From positions 1-20,402 of the forward strand of contig JACQAF010000130.1 of the NCBI GenBank assembly GCA_016195145.1: DNA of 20,402 bases. Direction: 5' to 3'. The stretch is from Rhodospirillales bacterium (lineage in GTDB: Bacteria; Pseudomonadota; Alphaproteobacteria; CACIAM-22H2). The notes beneath the pieces were generated by a model that did no database searches, had not been told where the DNA came from, and saw only the letters and a list, made by a program, of their open reading frames with translations. A program made the position numbers and the translations under genes. Below, piece after piece: positions 1 through 8,187 of the stretch (the first letter of the stretch is position 1; the number at the start of each line of letters is the position of its first letter).

Positions 1-1
1 C

Positions 2-2773
2 GAGCATTTCCTGACGTTTTACGGGATGCAAGAGCTGACCGCCGTTCTTGTGCGCCTACCGGAAGTCGTCCGCCGGGATGCGGCCGGGTGCAGCGCCTTT
101 CTCGCCGACTTCGTGCGTACCGATTATCGCATCAGCAATCTCGGCGCCTTTGACGGAAACGGAAACGTTTTTTGCAGCGCGGCCCCAATGGTCGAACCGG
201 TCAATGTCGCCGATCGCGCCTATTTCCGCCGGATACAGGCATACCGGCGGAGCGCGGTCGGCAACTATCAGATCGGGCGGATCGTCCACATCCCGGTATT
301 GACCACCGCCACCCCCGCTTTCGATACCGCGGGCAAGCTTACCCACGGGGTTTTTGCATCGATCAACCTGCAATGGCTCGAAAGAACCCTAGCCTCGATC
401 GACTTGCCCCCGAATACAACCGTGGCCCTTGTCGATTCGGCGGCGCGCATCATCATCCGCCATCCCGACCCGGAACAATGGGCGGGCAAGTCGGTCGAGC
501 CTCTGGCCGCCCTGCTACGCCACGCGGCTCGCACAGGCAAATCCACCGCCGAAGCGGCCGGTCTCGACGGCGTTCAGCGAATCTTCGCCTTCGCGAAGGT
601 CCAGGGCTTCGACGATGGTTACGATCTGATCGTGTTCGTCGGTATCCCAAGCGCCGCCGCCTACGGCGAAGCGGCGCAAAGTTTCCGTATCAATCTGGCG
701 ATTTTCACCGCCGTCGCTCTTTTTCTGCTGGTCCTCGCCTGGTTCGGGAGCGAACGCCTGATCGTCCGACAAGTTAACCGGCTGCTCGCCGCCGCGCGAC
801 TCGTCGCCGGCGGTCAGCTCAACGCCCGGGCCAACCTCGCCGATCACGGCGATGAAATATCGTATCTCGGTCGCGTTTTCGACCAGATGGCCGGCGCCCT
901 TGAGGACCGGGACAGACAGAAGAGCGAACACCTCAGGCATATCCAGAAGCTGAACCGCGTATACGATGTCCTGTCGGCGATCAACGGCGTGCTGCTGCGG
1001 GTCCGCGACCGGCAACAGCTGATGGATCAGGCCTGCATCATCGCCGTCGAGCGGGGACGATTCCACGCCGCCTGGATCGGCGCGCACGAGCCCACAACCA
1101 TGGAACCGGTTCCGGTGGCTTTGGCCGGCATCGACAAGGAAACGATCCTGCGCTTACGGCTTCGCGACGTTGGCAGGAACGAAGTACGCGCGGTCGAAAT
1201 CGGGTGCGCGATGGATAAAAATACGCCGACCATATTTAACGACACCGAGGCGCTAGTCCGCGACGAGACGGGCGCCGTTATTGCGCGGCCGCTCGATATC
1301 CGGTCGGCAATCATCTTTCCGCTGATGGTCCACGGACAGGTCGTCGCGTCATTCAATCTTTACGCGCCCGAACCGTATTACTTCGACCGTGACGAGGTAC
1401 GCCTACTTGAAGAGTTGGCGGCCGATACGGGCCTCGGCCTTCAGTACATTCAAGACGAACAACGACTGCATCGCCTTATCAATTACGACACGGTTACCGG
1501 ACTTCCAAATCGGGATCTGTTCGAAGATCGCCTCGAAATGGCGCGTACGCACGCGCATCAAGCGGATGTCTGTGTCGCGGTGGCAATCCTGCGCCTGCGC
1601 GAACTCGGGAATATCGTCAACGCCTTCGGACGACACACCGGCGACGATGCTATGCGCCGGCTGGCCGATTCCCTCGTTGCCTCGATCCGGGAAAGCGATA
1701 CTGTCGCCGCCCTGGGACACGATCAGATCGGCATAATTTTTACCGACCTGCCGGACGCAAACGCCGTGCCGCTCGCCATCGAGCAATTGCTTAAATCGAT
1801 TCCCGTCTCGTTTGCGTTCTCGGATGAAGATGTCGCCTTGCGCGTCAGCCTGGGCGTTGCAATCTATCCCGGCGATGGCGAAACGACCGCCGAGATCGTT
1901 CAAAATGCCGAGCGCGCCCTTAATGCGCTCGATATGCGGCCCGGCAGCCGGTGGCAGTTCTTCGCGCCGGAAGTCAACTCGCGTTTCCAGCGCCGCCTGC
2001 GCATCGAACGCGCCTTGCGTCTGGCTATCGAACGTCAGGAATTTTCCCTTTTTTACCAGCCGGTTCTGGATATCGCAACACGACGCACGATTGGCATCGA
2101 GGCGCTGCTACGCTGGCAAAGCGCCGATATCGGCTCGGTCCCGCCAATCGAATTTATTCCCGTCGCCGAGGAAACCGGCCTGATCGTACCGATCGGCTAT
2201 CGGGTTCTGGAAACCGCCGCCCGTCAGGCGGCGCGGTGGCGCAAGCAAGGCGTCCATGACGCGCGGATTGCGGTCAATCTATCGGTCGTCCAGCTGCGCG
2301 ATTTCCAGTTCATCGAAACGATCGGCAAGACGTTGCGCGACGCGGGGGGCGACCCCGACGCCCTTTCGCTGGGGATCGAGATTACCGAAAGTCAGCTTAT
2401 TGAGAGCAACGACAAGTCGATCGCCGTCTTGCATGAATTGGGGAAGCTTGGTTTTCACATTGCGATCGACGATTTCGGCACCGGGTATTCCTCGCTTGGC
2501 TATCTGAAGCGCTTGCCGATCAGCGCGATCAAGATCGACCGGTCGTTTATCCGCGACCTCACGGCCGATCCCGAGGATACGACCCTCGTCCGCACCATGA
2601 TCGTGCTGGCCCACGAGATGGGCCTGTCCGTGGTCGCCGAAGGCATCGAAACCGAAGCGCAATTCGACGTGCTCCGCTCCCTCGGCTGCGATGCCGGTCA
2701 AGGGTATCTCTTCAGCAAGCCACGCCCTGCCAATCAAATCCCAAGGTTTTTTGGCGTTGTCGGCGGTCCGTAG
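2..2773 (+). CDS. Sensor c-di-GMP phosphodiesterase, dCACHE-HAMP-GAF-GGDEF(degenerate)-EAL, 5' partial
   Basis: Membrane sensor that probably hydrolyses c-di-GMP. The frame is open from base 2. The first ATG (26) lies inside the sensor domain, so the true start and first membrane helix are outside the window. Counting from that ATG: periplasmic dCACHE about 1-215 (ADRAYFRR motif), membrane helix about 222-244, HAMP about 245-297, GAF about 320-477, GGDEF about 483-650, EAL about 655-905. The GGDEF signature is replaced by GHDQI (564-568), so cyclase activity is unlikely. The EAL site looks complete: E692-A-L, N751 in NLS, EITES near 785, DDFGTGYSSL from 815, KIDRSF and EGIETE near 872. The degenerate GGDEF may act as a GTP-sensing or dimerising module, which is inference. 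The gene converges on the M24 gene with 12 bases between stop codons. Ligand unknown. Confidence 0.93.
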   Translation, partial: EHFLTFYGMQELTAVLVRLPEVVRRDAAGCSAFLADFVRTDYRISNLGAFDGNGNVFCSAAPMVEPVNVADRAYFRRIQAYRRSAVGNYQIGRIVHIPVLTTATPAFDTAGKLTHGVFASINLQWLERTLASIDLPPNTTVALVDSAARIIIRHPDPEQWAGKSVEPLAALLRHAARTGKSTAEAAGLDGVQRIFAFAKVQGFDDGYDLIVFVGIPSAAAYGEAAQSFRINLAIFTAVALFLLVLAWFGSERLIVRQVNRLLAAARLVAGGQLNARANLADHGDEISYLGRVFDQMAGALEDRDRQKSEHLRHIQKLNRVYDVLSAINGVLLRVRDRQQLMDQACIIAVERGRFHAAWIGAHEPTTMEPVPVALAGIDKETILRLRLRDVGRNEVRAVEIGCAMDKNTPTIFNDTEALVRDETGAVIARPLDIRSAIIFPLMVHGQVVASFNLYAPEPYYFDRDEVRLLEELAADTGLGLQYIQDEQRLHRLINYDTVTGLPNRDLFEDRLEMARTHAHQADVCVAVAILRLRELGNIVNAFGRHTGDDAMRRLADSLVASIRESDTVAALGHDQIGIIFTDLPDANAVPLAIEQLLKSIPVSFAFSDEDVALRVSLGVAIYPGDGETTAEIVQNAERALNALDMRPGSRWQFFAPEVNSRFQRRLRIERALRLAIERQEFSLFYQPVLDIATRRTIGIEALLRWQSADIGSVPPIEFIPVAEETGLIVPIGYRVLETAARQAARWRKQGVHDARIAVNLSVVQLRDFQFIETIGKTLRDAGGDPDALSLGIEITESQLIESNDKSIAVLHELGKLGFHIAIDDFGTGYSSLGYLKRLPISAIKIDRSFIRDLTADPEDTTLVRTMIVLAHEMGLSVVAEGIETEAQFDVLRSLGCDAGQGYLFSKPRPANQIPRFFGVVGGP

Positions 2774-2785
2774 GGCGCGCGCGCC

Positions 2786-3943
2786 TTAACCCCAGCCGCT
2801 GGTGAAATCGAGACCGGCCTTGGATAACGGCGACGCTCCGGTCTGCGTCACTTCAGAGGTGCGGCCGAGCGTCATGGCGAGCCCGCGTCCGGCGTCGAAG
2901 ACGATGATATGGATGAAGAACACCATGCCCAGCCGCGCCTCGACCGGGTTGCCGCGATAGAACATCGGCCAGTCCATCCAGTTCGGCGCGAAGGTCGCGC
3001 CGAGGCTATAGCCGCAGGCGTTGAGCCGGTGTTCGCGATGGCCGGCGGCGTCGAGGACACGGGCATGGGCGTCGAACACCTCGCCGACCGGCCGGCCGGG
3101 GCGCAGGGCTCCTTCGGCGGCGTGCAGTGCGTCGACCGCCGCCTTGTGCATGTCGGCAAGCCGCGGATCGGCCGGACCGACGGCAAAGCTGCGCATCAGG
3201 CAAACGTGGTAATGGCGATAGACGCCGGCGAATTCGAGGGTGAGCTGATCCGGCGATGACAGCCGGCGGCGCCCCGTATGGTAGCGGCAGAGCAACGCGT
3301 CCGGTCCCGAGCCAATGATGTATTCGTTGGCCGGATCGTCGCCACCGCCGCGAAACACCGCCCCCTGCATGGCGGCGATGATATCGCCCTCGAACACGCC
3401 GGGGACGGCGAGCCGGCGGCCGGCCTCGAGCGCGTCGTCGGCCAGCTCCGCCGCGCGGCGGACATAAGCGATCTCGGCTGGGCTCTTGAATGCGCGCAGG
3501 CGGCTGACCAGCTCCGACGCATCGGTCAGCGTGCAAAACCCGTCAAGGGCAGCGGCAAGGCGTTGGCCGTTGCGCGCCGTCAGGCCATAGGATTCCCACT
3601 CGACGCCGAGGCGCTGGCCGGCGCAGCCGTGCCCGTCGAGGATGGCGCGCAGTTCCTCCGCCGGTTTCGCGTCCGGCCCGTCCATCCAGATGCGGATATC
3701 TTCGATCACCGAGGTGTGTTGTGCCTGCAGGCGGTCGGGCGCGCGGGTGAGAAGGGTCATCCGCCCGTCGGCGCTGAGATACAGGCACTGAAAGAAAACG
3801 TAGCCGAAGGTATCGTAGCCGGTGAGGTAATAGAGACTTTCCTGCCGGAAGACGAGAAGCCCGTCGATCCCCTCCTCCGTCATTCGCGCGCAAGCGCGCG
3901 CCCGTCGGTCGGCAAGTTCCTCAGGCGTGAAATGGATCGCCAT
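2786..3943 (-). CDS. M24-fold (creatinase/prolidase-like) hydrolase without metal ligands, DoeA/EutD-like
   Basis: A 385-residue pita-bread-fold protein: creatinase N-terminal domain about 1-140, then M24 domain about 150-375. M24 metallopeptidases use five ligands (D, D, H, E, E). Here the first two positions, at the canonical spacing of 11, are E237 and C248. The usual His region reads GYSLG (from 311), and the two Glu positions fall in GMVFFIH (339-345) and TLGRTSEVT (358-366) with no Glu at the expected places. This resembles the metal-independent branch of the fold (creatinase; ectoine hydrolase DoeA/EutD), whose members open C-N bonds in small molecules. The segment YSLGATFAPNWMDWP is what I associate with the DoeA-like group. 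It is the last gene of the minus-strand operon, starting 12 bases after the DUF4169 stop. No ectoine gene is adjacent, so the substrate is unproven. Confidence 0.88.
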   Translation of the reverse strand: MAIHFTPEELADRRARACARMTEEGIDGLLVFRQESLYYLTGYDTFGYVFFQCLYLSADGRMTLLTRAPDRLQAQHTSVIEDIRIWMDGPDAKPAEELRAILDGHGCAGQRLGVEWESYGLTARNGQRLAAALDGFCTLTDASELVSRLRAFKSPAEIAYVRRAAELADDALEAGRRLAVPGVFEGDIIAAMQGAVFRGGGDDPANEYIIGSGPDALLCRYHTGRRRLSSPDQLTLEFAGVYRHYHVCLMRSFAVGPADPRLADMHKAAVDALHAAEGALRPGRPVGEVFDAHARVLDAAGHREHRLNACGYSLGATFAPNWMDWPMFYRGNPVEARLGMVFFIHIIVFDAGRGLAMTLGRTSEVTQTGASPLSKAGLDFTSGWG

Positions 3944-3955
3944 TCTATCCTCGGG

Positions 3956-4132
3956 CTAGCGGTCGATTTTCTTGCCGGCCAACTCGGCCGCGGCGCGCGC
4001 CGCCTCGGCCGCATCGAGCTTGCGCGCCGGCTTCGCCCGGCCGAACCGCGCGCGGTTCTCTGCCGCCTTGGCTGCCGCCGTGACGCGGGCTTGCGCCTTG
4101 CGCTTGCCGCGCAAATTGACGATCTCGGCCAT
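3956..4132 (-). CDS. DUF4169 family small protein
   Basis: A 58-residue basic, Ala/Arg/Lys-rich peptide starting MAEIVNLRGKRKAQAR and ending in KKIDR. The N-terminal EIVNLR motif, the NRARFGR motif at 26-32 and the length match DUF4169, a function-unknown family I know mainly from Alphaproteobacteria. The ATG lies two bases after the stop of the CoA-transferase gene, and the stop (TAG, 3958-3956) is 12 bases before the M24 start, so it is very probably translated as part of the operon. The longer reading in this frame runs back through the CoA-transferase gene out of phase and was not used. Predicted to be largely helical and cytoplasmic, with no membrane segment or cysteines. Confidence 0.85.
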   Translation of the reverse strand: MAEIVNLRGKRKAQARVTAAAKAAENRARFGRAKPARKLDAAEAARAAAELAGKKIDR

Positions 4133-4134
4133 CG

Positions 4135-5364
4135 TTACTCGCCCCCACCCTTGCGCCGCTCGCCGACCACGGCACCCGACCGCTCGAGCGCGGCGATTTC
4201 TTCCGGCCCATAACCCGCCTCGCGCAGGATGTCGCGGCCATCCTGGTTGAAGCGCCGCGGTCCGAAACGCAGGCCGCCCTTGCTGCGCCCCATCTTGATC
4301 GGCGTTCCGGTTCCTCGATAGGGGCCTTCTTCGACCACCATCGCGCGGTGTGTGGTGTGCGGCGCGGCGAGAACGTCGGGGATATCGAGCACCGCGCCGC
4401 ACGGCACGCCGATCTTGAGCAGACGGTCGGCGAGCTTCGCCCCGTCATGGTTGGCGAGCAGGCGTTCAAGCGCGTCGCCGAGCGCGTCGCGGTTGGTCAC
4501 CCGGTCGGCGTTGGTGCGGAAGCGCGCGTCGTCGGGCATCTGCGGCGCGCCGAGCTCGACGCATAGCCGGCGGAACTGCCGGTCGTTGCCGACGGCGAGG
4601 AAAACCGGCTTCGTCCCCGTGGCGTAGCAGTCATAGGGCGAGATATTGGGATGCGCATTGCCGGTGCGTTGCGGCGGCTTGCCCGACATCAGATAGTTCG
4701 CCGCCTGCGGATGAAGAAGCGCGATCGCGCTGTCATAGAGGCTCACGTCGACCGCCTGTCCCTTGCCGCTGCGATTGCGCTCGTGCAGCGCCAGCAGGAT
4801 GCCGATGGCGGCGTTGAGGCCGGTACCGAGATCGACGATCGGCGTGCCCATGCGGATCGGTCCCGATTCCTTCGTGCCGTTGACGCTCATCAAGCCGGAA
4901 ACCGCCTGCACCGCCGCGTCGTAGCCGGGCAGGCCGCCGAGCGGTCCGTCGGCCCCGAACCCGGTGATGTGGCAGTAGACGAGGCGCGGAAACCGCGCGG
5001 CGAGGAACCCGTCATAGCCAATGCCCCATTTTTCCAGCGTACCGGGTTTGTAGTTGTGGATCAGCACGTCCGCCCCTTCGAGCAGGCGCAACAGCACGTC
5101 CCGTCCCTCGGCCGCGCCGAGGTCGAGGGCGAGCGTGCGCTTGTTGCGGTTGATGCCGACGAAATAGGACGCCGTGTCGTCGCGGAAGGGCGGGCCCCAG
5201 TCGCGCACCTCGTCGCCCTGCGGCGGTTCGATCTTGATCACGTCGGCGCCGTGGTCGCCGAGCATCTGCGTGCAGTAGGGCCCGCCGAGAACGCGGGTGA
5301 GATCGATCACCCGCACGCCCGCGAGCGCGCCGCCCGCCTTGCCGTTCGCTCCGTTCGTCGTCAC
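4135..5364 (-). CDS. CaiB/BaiF family (family III) acyl-CoA transferase
   Basis: A 409-residue cytoplasmic enzyme that moves CoA between carboxylic acids through an aspartyl-CoA thioester. The family is recognised from GVRVIDLTRVLGGPYCTQ (16-33), GADVIKIEPP (39-48), NRNKR (72-76), HNYKPG (103-108) and the PGYDAAVQAVSG stretch (146-157). D178 in IVDLGTG sits where the catalytic Asp of formyl-CoA transferase and CaiB is found. The length is normal. The start is GTG, supported by GGAGG eight bases upstream; that site lies in the 15-base gap after the upstream CoA-transferase subunit gene. It is followed after two bases by the DUF4169 gene. Substrate specificity (oxalate/formate, carnitine, succinate, mesaconate and others) cannot be assigned from sequence alone. 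Being with a second, unrelated CoA transferase suggests a catabolic acyl-CoA pathway (inference). Confidence 0.95.
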   Translation of the reverse strand: MTTNGANGKAGGALAGVRVIDLTRVLGGPYCTQMLGDHGADVIKIEPPQGDEVRDWGPPFRDDTASYFVGINRNKRTLALDLGAAEGRDVLLRLLEGADVLIHNYKPGTLEKWGIGYDGFLAARFPRLVYCHITGFGADGPLGGLPGYDAAVQAVSGLMSVNGTKESGPIRMGTPIVDLGTGLNAAIGILLALHERNRSGKGQAVDVSLYDSAIALLHPQAANYLMSGKPPQRTGNAHPNISPYDCYATGTKPVFLAVGNDRQFRRLCVELGAPQMPDDARFRTNADRVTNRDALGDALERLLANHDGAKLADRLLKIGVPCGAVLDIPDVLAAPHTTHRAMVVEEGPYRGTGTPIKMGRSKGGLRFGPRRFNQDGRDILREAGYGPEEIAALERSGAVVGERRKGGGE

Positions 5365-5379
5365 GTCCCGATCCTCCGC

Positions 5380-6126
5380 TCACTCCGCCGCCGAAATCCG
5401 CGCCGCGCCGAACAGCTCGCGCGCGAAGCGCGGATAGGTCTCGGCGATCTCGCCGGCCACCCGCCCGCGCAACAGGTCGAGATCGCGCGGTTCCGGCGGC
5501 GGCGTAACCGGCACATCGGCCGGCGCATCGTAATCGAAGCCGGTATGGACGCGGATGCTGTCCGCCGTCTCGCCGGGATGAATGCTGGCGAGCCGGAAGC
5601 GCCGCCGGTCGCGGTCGAAATCGAACACGCAGCGCCCGGTGACCAGCGCCGCCGGCCCGCCACGGCGATAGACCTCGGGCGGGCTGATGCCCGGCGCGCT
5701 GACGAAATCGACCTTCGGCACCAGCACCCGCGGCGTGTGCTCCTCGCGGAACAGGATGACGCGCGGAATCAGGTAATAGAGATAGGCCGAGCCGAACGAG
5801 CCGGGAAAACGCTGCTGCCAGCGCGGGTGTTCGCCGACACCGACAAGGTTGATATTCGCCTCGCCGTCGATCTGCCCGCCGCCGAGAAAAAAGGCGTCGA
5901 TCCGCCCCTGCGCCGCGCAATCGAACAGCTCGCGCGCGCCATCGGTAAAGGCGTTGTGCTTGACGCTGCCGAGCATGAGGACGCGCGTGGCGCCGCCGGT
6001 CCTGGCGCGCAGCAGCAGCGCCGCCGAGCCGGGGATCGGCGAGGAATTGCCGATGGCGATGGTCCGGCAGCCGTCGAGCAGCCGGGCGATGGCCGCAATC
6101 AGCAATTCAGTACGCGCAATATCCAT
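5380..6126 (-). CDS. Family I CoA-transferase-like protein, beta subunit
   Basis: A 248-residue beta subunit of a two-chain CoA transferase of the glutaconate/3-oxoacid/IpdB type. Visible family features are the opening Rossmann-like segment, FFLGGGQIDGEANIN (the GGxQVDxxGNxN pattern), and VDFVSAPG. The usual catalytic Glu motif (S/G-E-N-G) is not seen: the corresponding loop reads IAIGNSSPIPG. The beta subunit of IpdAB, a ring-opening hydrolase built on the same fold, also lacks the canonical Glu, so CoA transfer should not be assumed. I chose the ATG at 6126 because it follows the alpha-subunit stop by four bases; the longer open frame upstream overlaps the alpha gene. It needs the alpha chain to form an active heteromer. 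Confidence 0.88.
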   Translation of the reverse strand: MDIARTELLIAAIARLLDGCRTIAIGNSSPIPGSAALLLRARTGGATRVLMLGSVKHNAFTDGARELFDCAAQGRIDAFFLGGGQIDGEANINLVGVGEHPRWQQRFPGSFGSAYLYYLIPRVILFREEHTPRVLVPKVDFVSAPGISPPEVYRRGGPAALVTGRCVFDFDRDRRRFRLASIHPGETADSIRVHTGFDYDAPADVPVTPPPEPRDLDLLRGRVAGEIAETYPRFARELFGAARISAAE

Positions 6127-6130
6127 CGGT

Positions 6131-6979
6131 TCAGGCGGCGGCGGAGGGCGCATCGAGAAAACGATCGAGCCAGGCGCGGAAGCCGGCCTCGGTCCGCGCC
6201 GCCTCGGCGTAGCCGGCCAGCGCATCTGTATCGGCCGGATAGACGCCGGCGAGGCCGAGCGGCCACGCGCCGCGCGGCGCTTCGGCAATCGCCGATACAT
6301 AAAGCGCCGGCAGCGTGCCAGCGGCGCTCGCCTCGTCGGCGAGCAACGAGTCGTCGACGATCTTCTCGACGGTCACGATCGTCTCTTTCGCCGCATGCGC
6401 CATGGTGACGAGCTCGCGCCGGCGGCCGACCCACACATTGCCTTCGCGGTCGGCCATCGCGGCATGGAACAGCGCGATATCCGGCCGGATGGCGGGCAGG
6501 AAGACGATCGGGTCGGCGCGGTTCGCGCCGACCGGGACAAAAGGATTGTCGCCCAGCCGCCAGTCGGGCCGGTGGGCAAGAATATCGCTGCCGATCAGGC
6601 CGCGCAGCGGCATGAAGGGAACGCCCTTCTCGCTCGCCTGAAGCGCGGCATGCACCGCCGGGCAGGTCGTGTCGCGCATGACGATGGATCCAGCCTTGAT
6701 CGCAGCGGTGAAACGCGGCGCCAGCCCCTGTTCGCCGAGCGTGACCGCCGCCGCTTCGAGTTCGGCCACGCAGCCCGCGCCGATCAAGATGTCGATCTGG
6801 ATGCCCGATGTCGGCACGGCGAGAAAGCGCAAGCCCGTCGCGCCGCGCGCGACCAACGCCCGCGTCGCGGCCACCGATACGCCCGAATAATCGGGCGGGA
6901 TGGCGATCAGTAGGCCGGGCTTGATGCGCGCGGCCAGATCATCGAGGGGAACGGGCTGCATCAGCCGATCATAAGCCAT
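6131..6979 (-). CDS. Family I CoA-transferase-like protein, alpha subunit
   Basis: A 282-residue alpha subunit paired with the beta gene four bases downstream. It has the family's N-terminal segment (IKPGLLIAIP), the middle motif GVPFMPLRGLIGSDIL that I associate with IpdA/GctA-like alpha chains, the ADREGNVWV stretch and the ending ETIVTVEKIVDD. The length is normal for the split form. Predicted cytoplasmic. It lies 42 bases after the binding-protein gene in the TPP-switch-headed operon, with a G-rich ribosome-binding stretch (GGGGCGG) before the ATG. The partner subunit and the CaiB-type gene point to acyl-CoA metabolism; the acid substrate is not identifiable. An IpdAB-like hydrolase role is the main alternative to true transfer. 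Confidence 0.88.
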   Translation of the reverse strand: MAYDRLMQPVPLDDLAARIKPGLLIAIPPDYSGVSVAATRALVARGATGLRFLAVPTSGIQIDILIGAGCVAELEAAAVTLGEQGLAPRFTAAIKAGSIVMRDTTCPAVHAALQASEKGVPFMPLRGLIGSDILAHRPDWRLGDNPFVPVGANRADPIVFLPAIRPDIALFHAAMADREGNVWVGRRRELVTMAHAAKETIVTVEKIVDDSLLADEASAAGTLPALYVSAIAEAPRGAWPLGLAGVYPADTDALAGYAEAARTEAGFRAWLDRFLDAPSAAA

Positions 6980-7021
6980 CGCCGCCGCCCCGCGCCACAG
7001 CGGCGGCAGCGGGCATGCCGT

Positions 7022-8062
7022 TCAGCGCTTCTCCGCCTTGCCGTCATAGCGTTTCTGCCACTCGGCGAGGATGCGCGCGCGGTTGGCCGAGGCCCAGGCG
7101 AAGTCGTTGCGGATCATCGATTCCGCTACCCCTGGCGGATAGAACGGGATCGGCGAGACGATACCCGGAATGGCCACCTGGCTGACGAACTTGCTGTAAA
7201 GCTGGTTCGCCTTGCGGCTCGCCGCCCAGTCCATCAGCCGCCTGGCCGCGTCGAGGTTGCGCGTGCCGCGGATAATGCCGGCAGAATCCATGTCCCAGCC
7301 GCCACCCTCCTTCATCAACAGCGTGTCGATAGGCGCGCCCTTCTGCCGGGCGCTGGTGCCGGCAAGCTCATAGGCGATGCCGACCGCATATTCGCCCGCC
7401 GCCGCCATCCGGCACGGCTTGCCGCCCGAATGGACGTAGACGGCGATATTGTCGTGCAGGCGATCCATATACTGCCACGCCTTCTCCTCGCCAAACATCT
7501 GGATCCAGGCCGAGACATGGAAATACCCGGTGCCCGACGAGGCCGGGTGCGGCATCACCAGCCGTCCCTTGAACGCAGGATCGAGCAGGTCGTACCACGA
7601 CGACGGGCGCGGCAGGTTAATCCGCGCCGCCTCGATGGTGTTGAAGCACAGCGCCGCCGCCCACGCCTCCATCCCCACCCAGGCCGGCGGGATCTTGGGG
7701 TCGCGGAAGCTTGGCTTGATCTCGGCAAGGTTATCCGGCGCGTAGGGCAGCAGCAGCCCTTCCTTGTCGAGCAGCAGCATGCTGGTGACCGCGAGGCCCC
7801 AGATTGCGTCGCCGCGCGGGCTGTCCTTCTCGGCGACCAGCTTCGCCGTCACCACCCCGGTCGAATCGCGTATCCATACAATTTCGATCTCGGGATTGTC
7901 ATCCTCGAATGCTTTCTTGAACTCGGCGACATGATCGGCTTCGAGCGTCGTGTAGACGACGAGCCGTGTGGCCGCCACGCCTGCGCCGGGCACCGACAGC
8001 GCCGCGAGGAAACCGAGCGCCGCCACCGAAACGGCGCGAAGAATCGTGCGAATGGCCTTCAT
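7022..8062 (-). CDS. ABC transporter solute-binding protein, 2-aminoethylphosphonate-type (PhnS2-like)
   Basis: A 346-residue exported periplasmic binding protein. A signal peptide is clear: basic MKAIRTILR, a hydrophobic core, and a cleavage region around A30-A31. The mature start (RLVVYTTLEADHV), the DSTGVVTAKLVAEKD segment, WVGMEAWAAALCFNT, MPHPASSGTGYFHVSAW and VYVHSGGKPCRMAAAGE fit the family annotated as putative 2-aminoethylphosphonate binding protein, a relative of the Fe3+- and thiamine-binding (ThiB) proteins. The gene sits directly behind a TPP riboswitch whose P1 stem covers the ribosome-binding site, so thiamine or a thiamine precursor is a serious alternative ligand. No permease or ATPase gene is in the window. 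SD GAGGGA lies five bases before the ATG. The following genes (CoA transferases) are on the same strand with a small gap. Confidence 0.92.
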   Translation of the reverse strand: MKAIRTILRAVSVAALGFLAALSVPGAGVAATRLVVYTTLEADHVAEFKKAFEDDNPEIEIVWIRDSTGVVTAKLVAEKDSPRGDAIWGLAVTSMLLLDKEGLLLPYAPDNLAEIKPSFRDPKIPPAWVGMEAWAAALCFNTIEAARINLPRPSSWYDLLDPAFKGRLVMPHPASSGTGYFHVSAWIQMFGEEKAWQYMDRLHDNIAVYVHSGGKPCRMAAAGEYAVGIAYELAGTSARQKGAPIDTLLMKEGGGWDMDSAGIIRGTRNLDAARRLMDWAASRKANQLYSKFVSQVAIPGIVSPIPFYPPGVAESMIRNDFAWASANRARILAEWQKRYDGKAEKR

Positions 8063-8067
8063 GCTTG

Positions 8068-8180
8068 TCCCTCTCCCTTCGCCGGCATGATCCGGATCAG
8101 GTTCGAAGGGTATCCGCGGACGGCGCGCCGAACGCGGCCGCTTTGCGGTCTCTCAGCCCCTCCCGGGGCTCCCCTCGGAA
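8068..8180 (-). promoter_or_regulatory. TPP riboswitch (THI element)
   Basis: Read on the minus strand, the conserved thi-box parts appear in order: GGGGAGCC, a P3 hairpin GCCCC/GGGGC, the invariant CUGAGA (GGGGCTGAGAGACC), an extra variable GC-rich arm (CCGC AAA GCGG and CGCGG), then ACCCTTCGAACCTGATCC, GGATCATGCCGG and CGAAGGGA. P1 can form between UUCC (8180-8177) and GGGA (8071-8068). That 3' strand is part of GAGGGA (8073-8068), the SD of the binding-protein gene, five bases before its ATG. There is no room for a separate terminator, so ligand binding should block translation directly. The conserved core is unmistakable; the P1 pairing is my own reading. Confidence 0.97.
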
Positions 8181-8187
8181 CGCGGCA

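Noticed and set aside
2774..2785. GGCGCGCGCGCC palindrome filling the gap between convergent stop codons
   Set aside because: A perfect 12-base palindrome, but with no loop and no T-run. Simple GC alternation is expected by chance here and is too weak for a terminator call.
4651..6408. 585-residue plus-strand frame opposite the CoA-transferase genes
   Set aside because: It is Arg/Ala-rich shadow sequence with no domain; the minus-strand genes beneath it have clear catalytic motifs and operon spacing.
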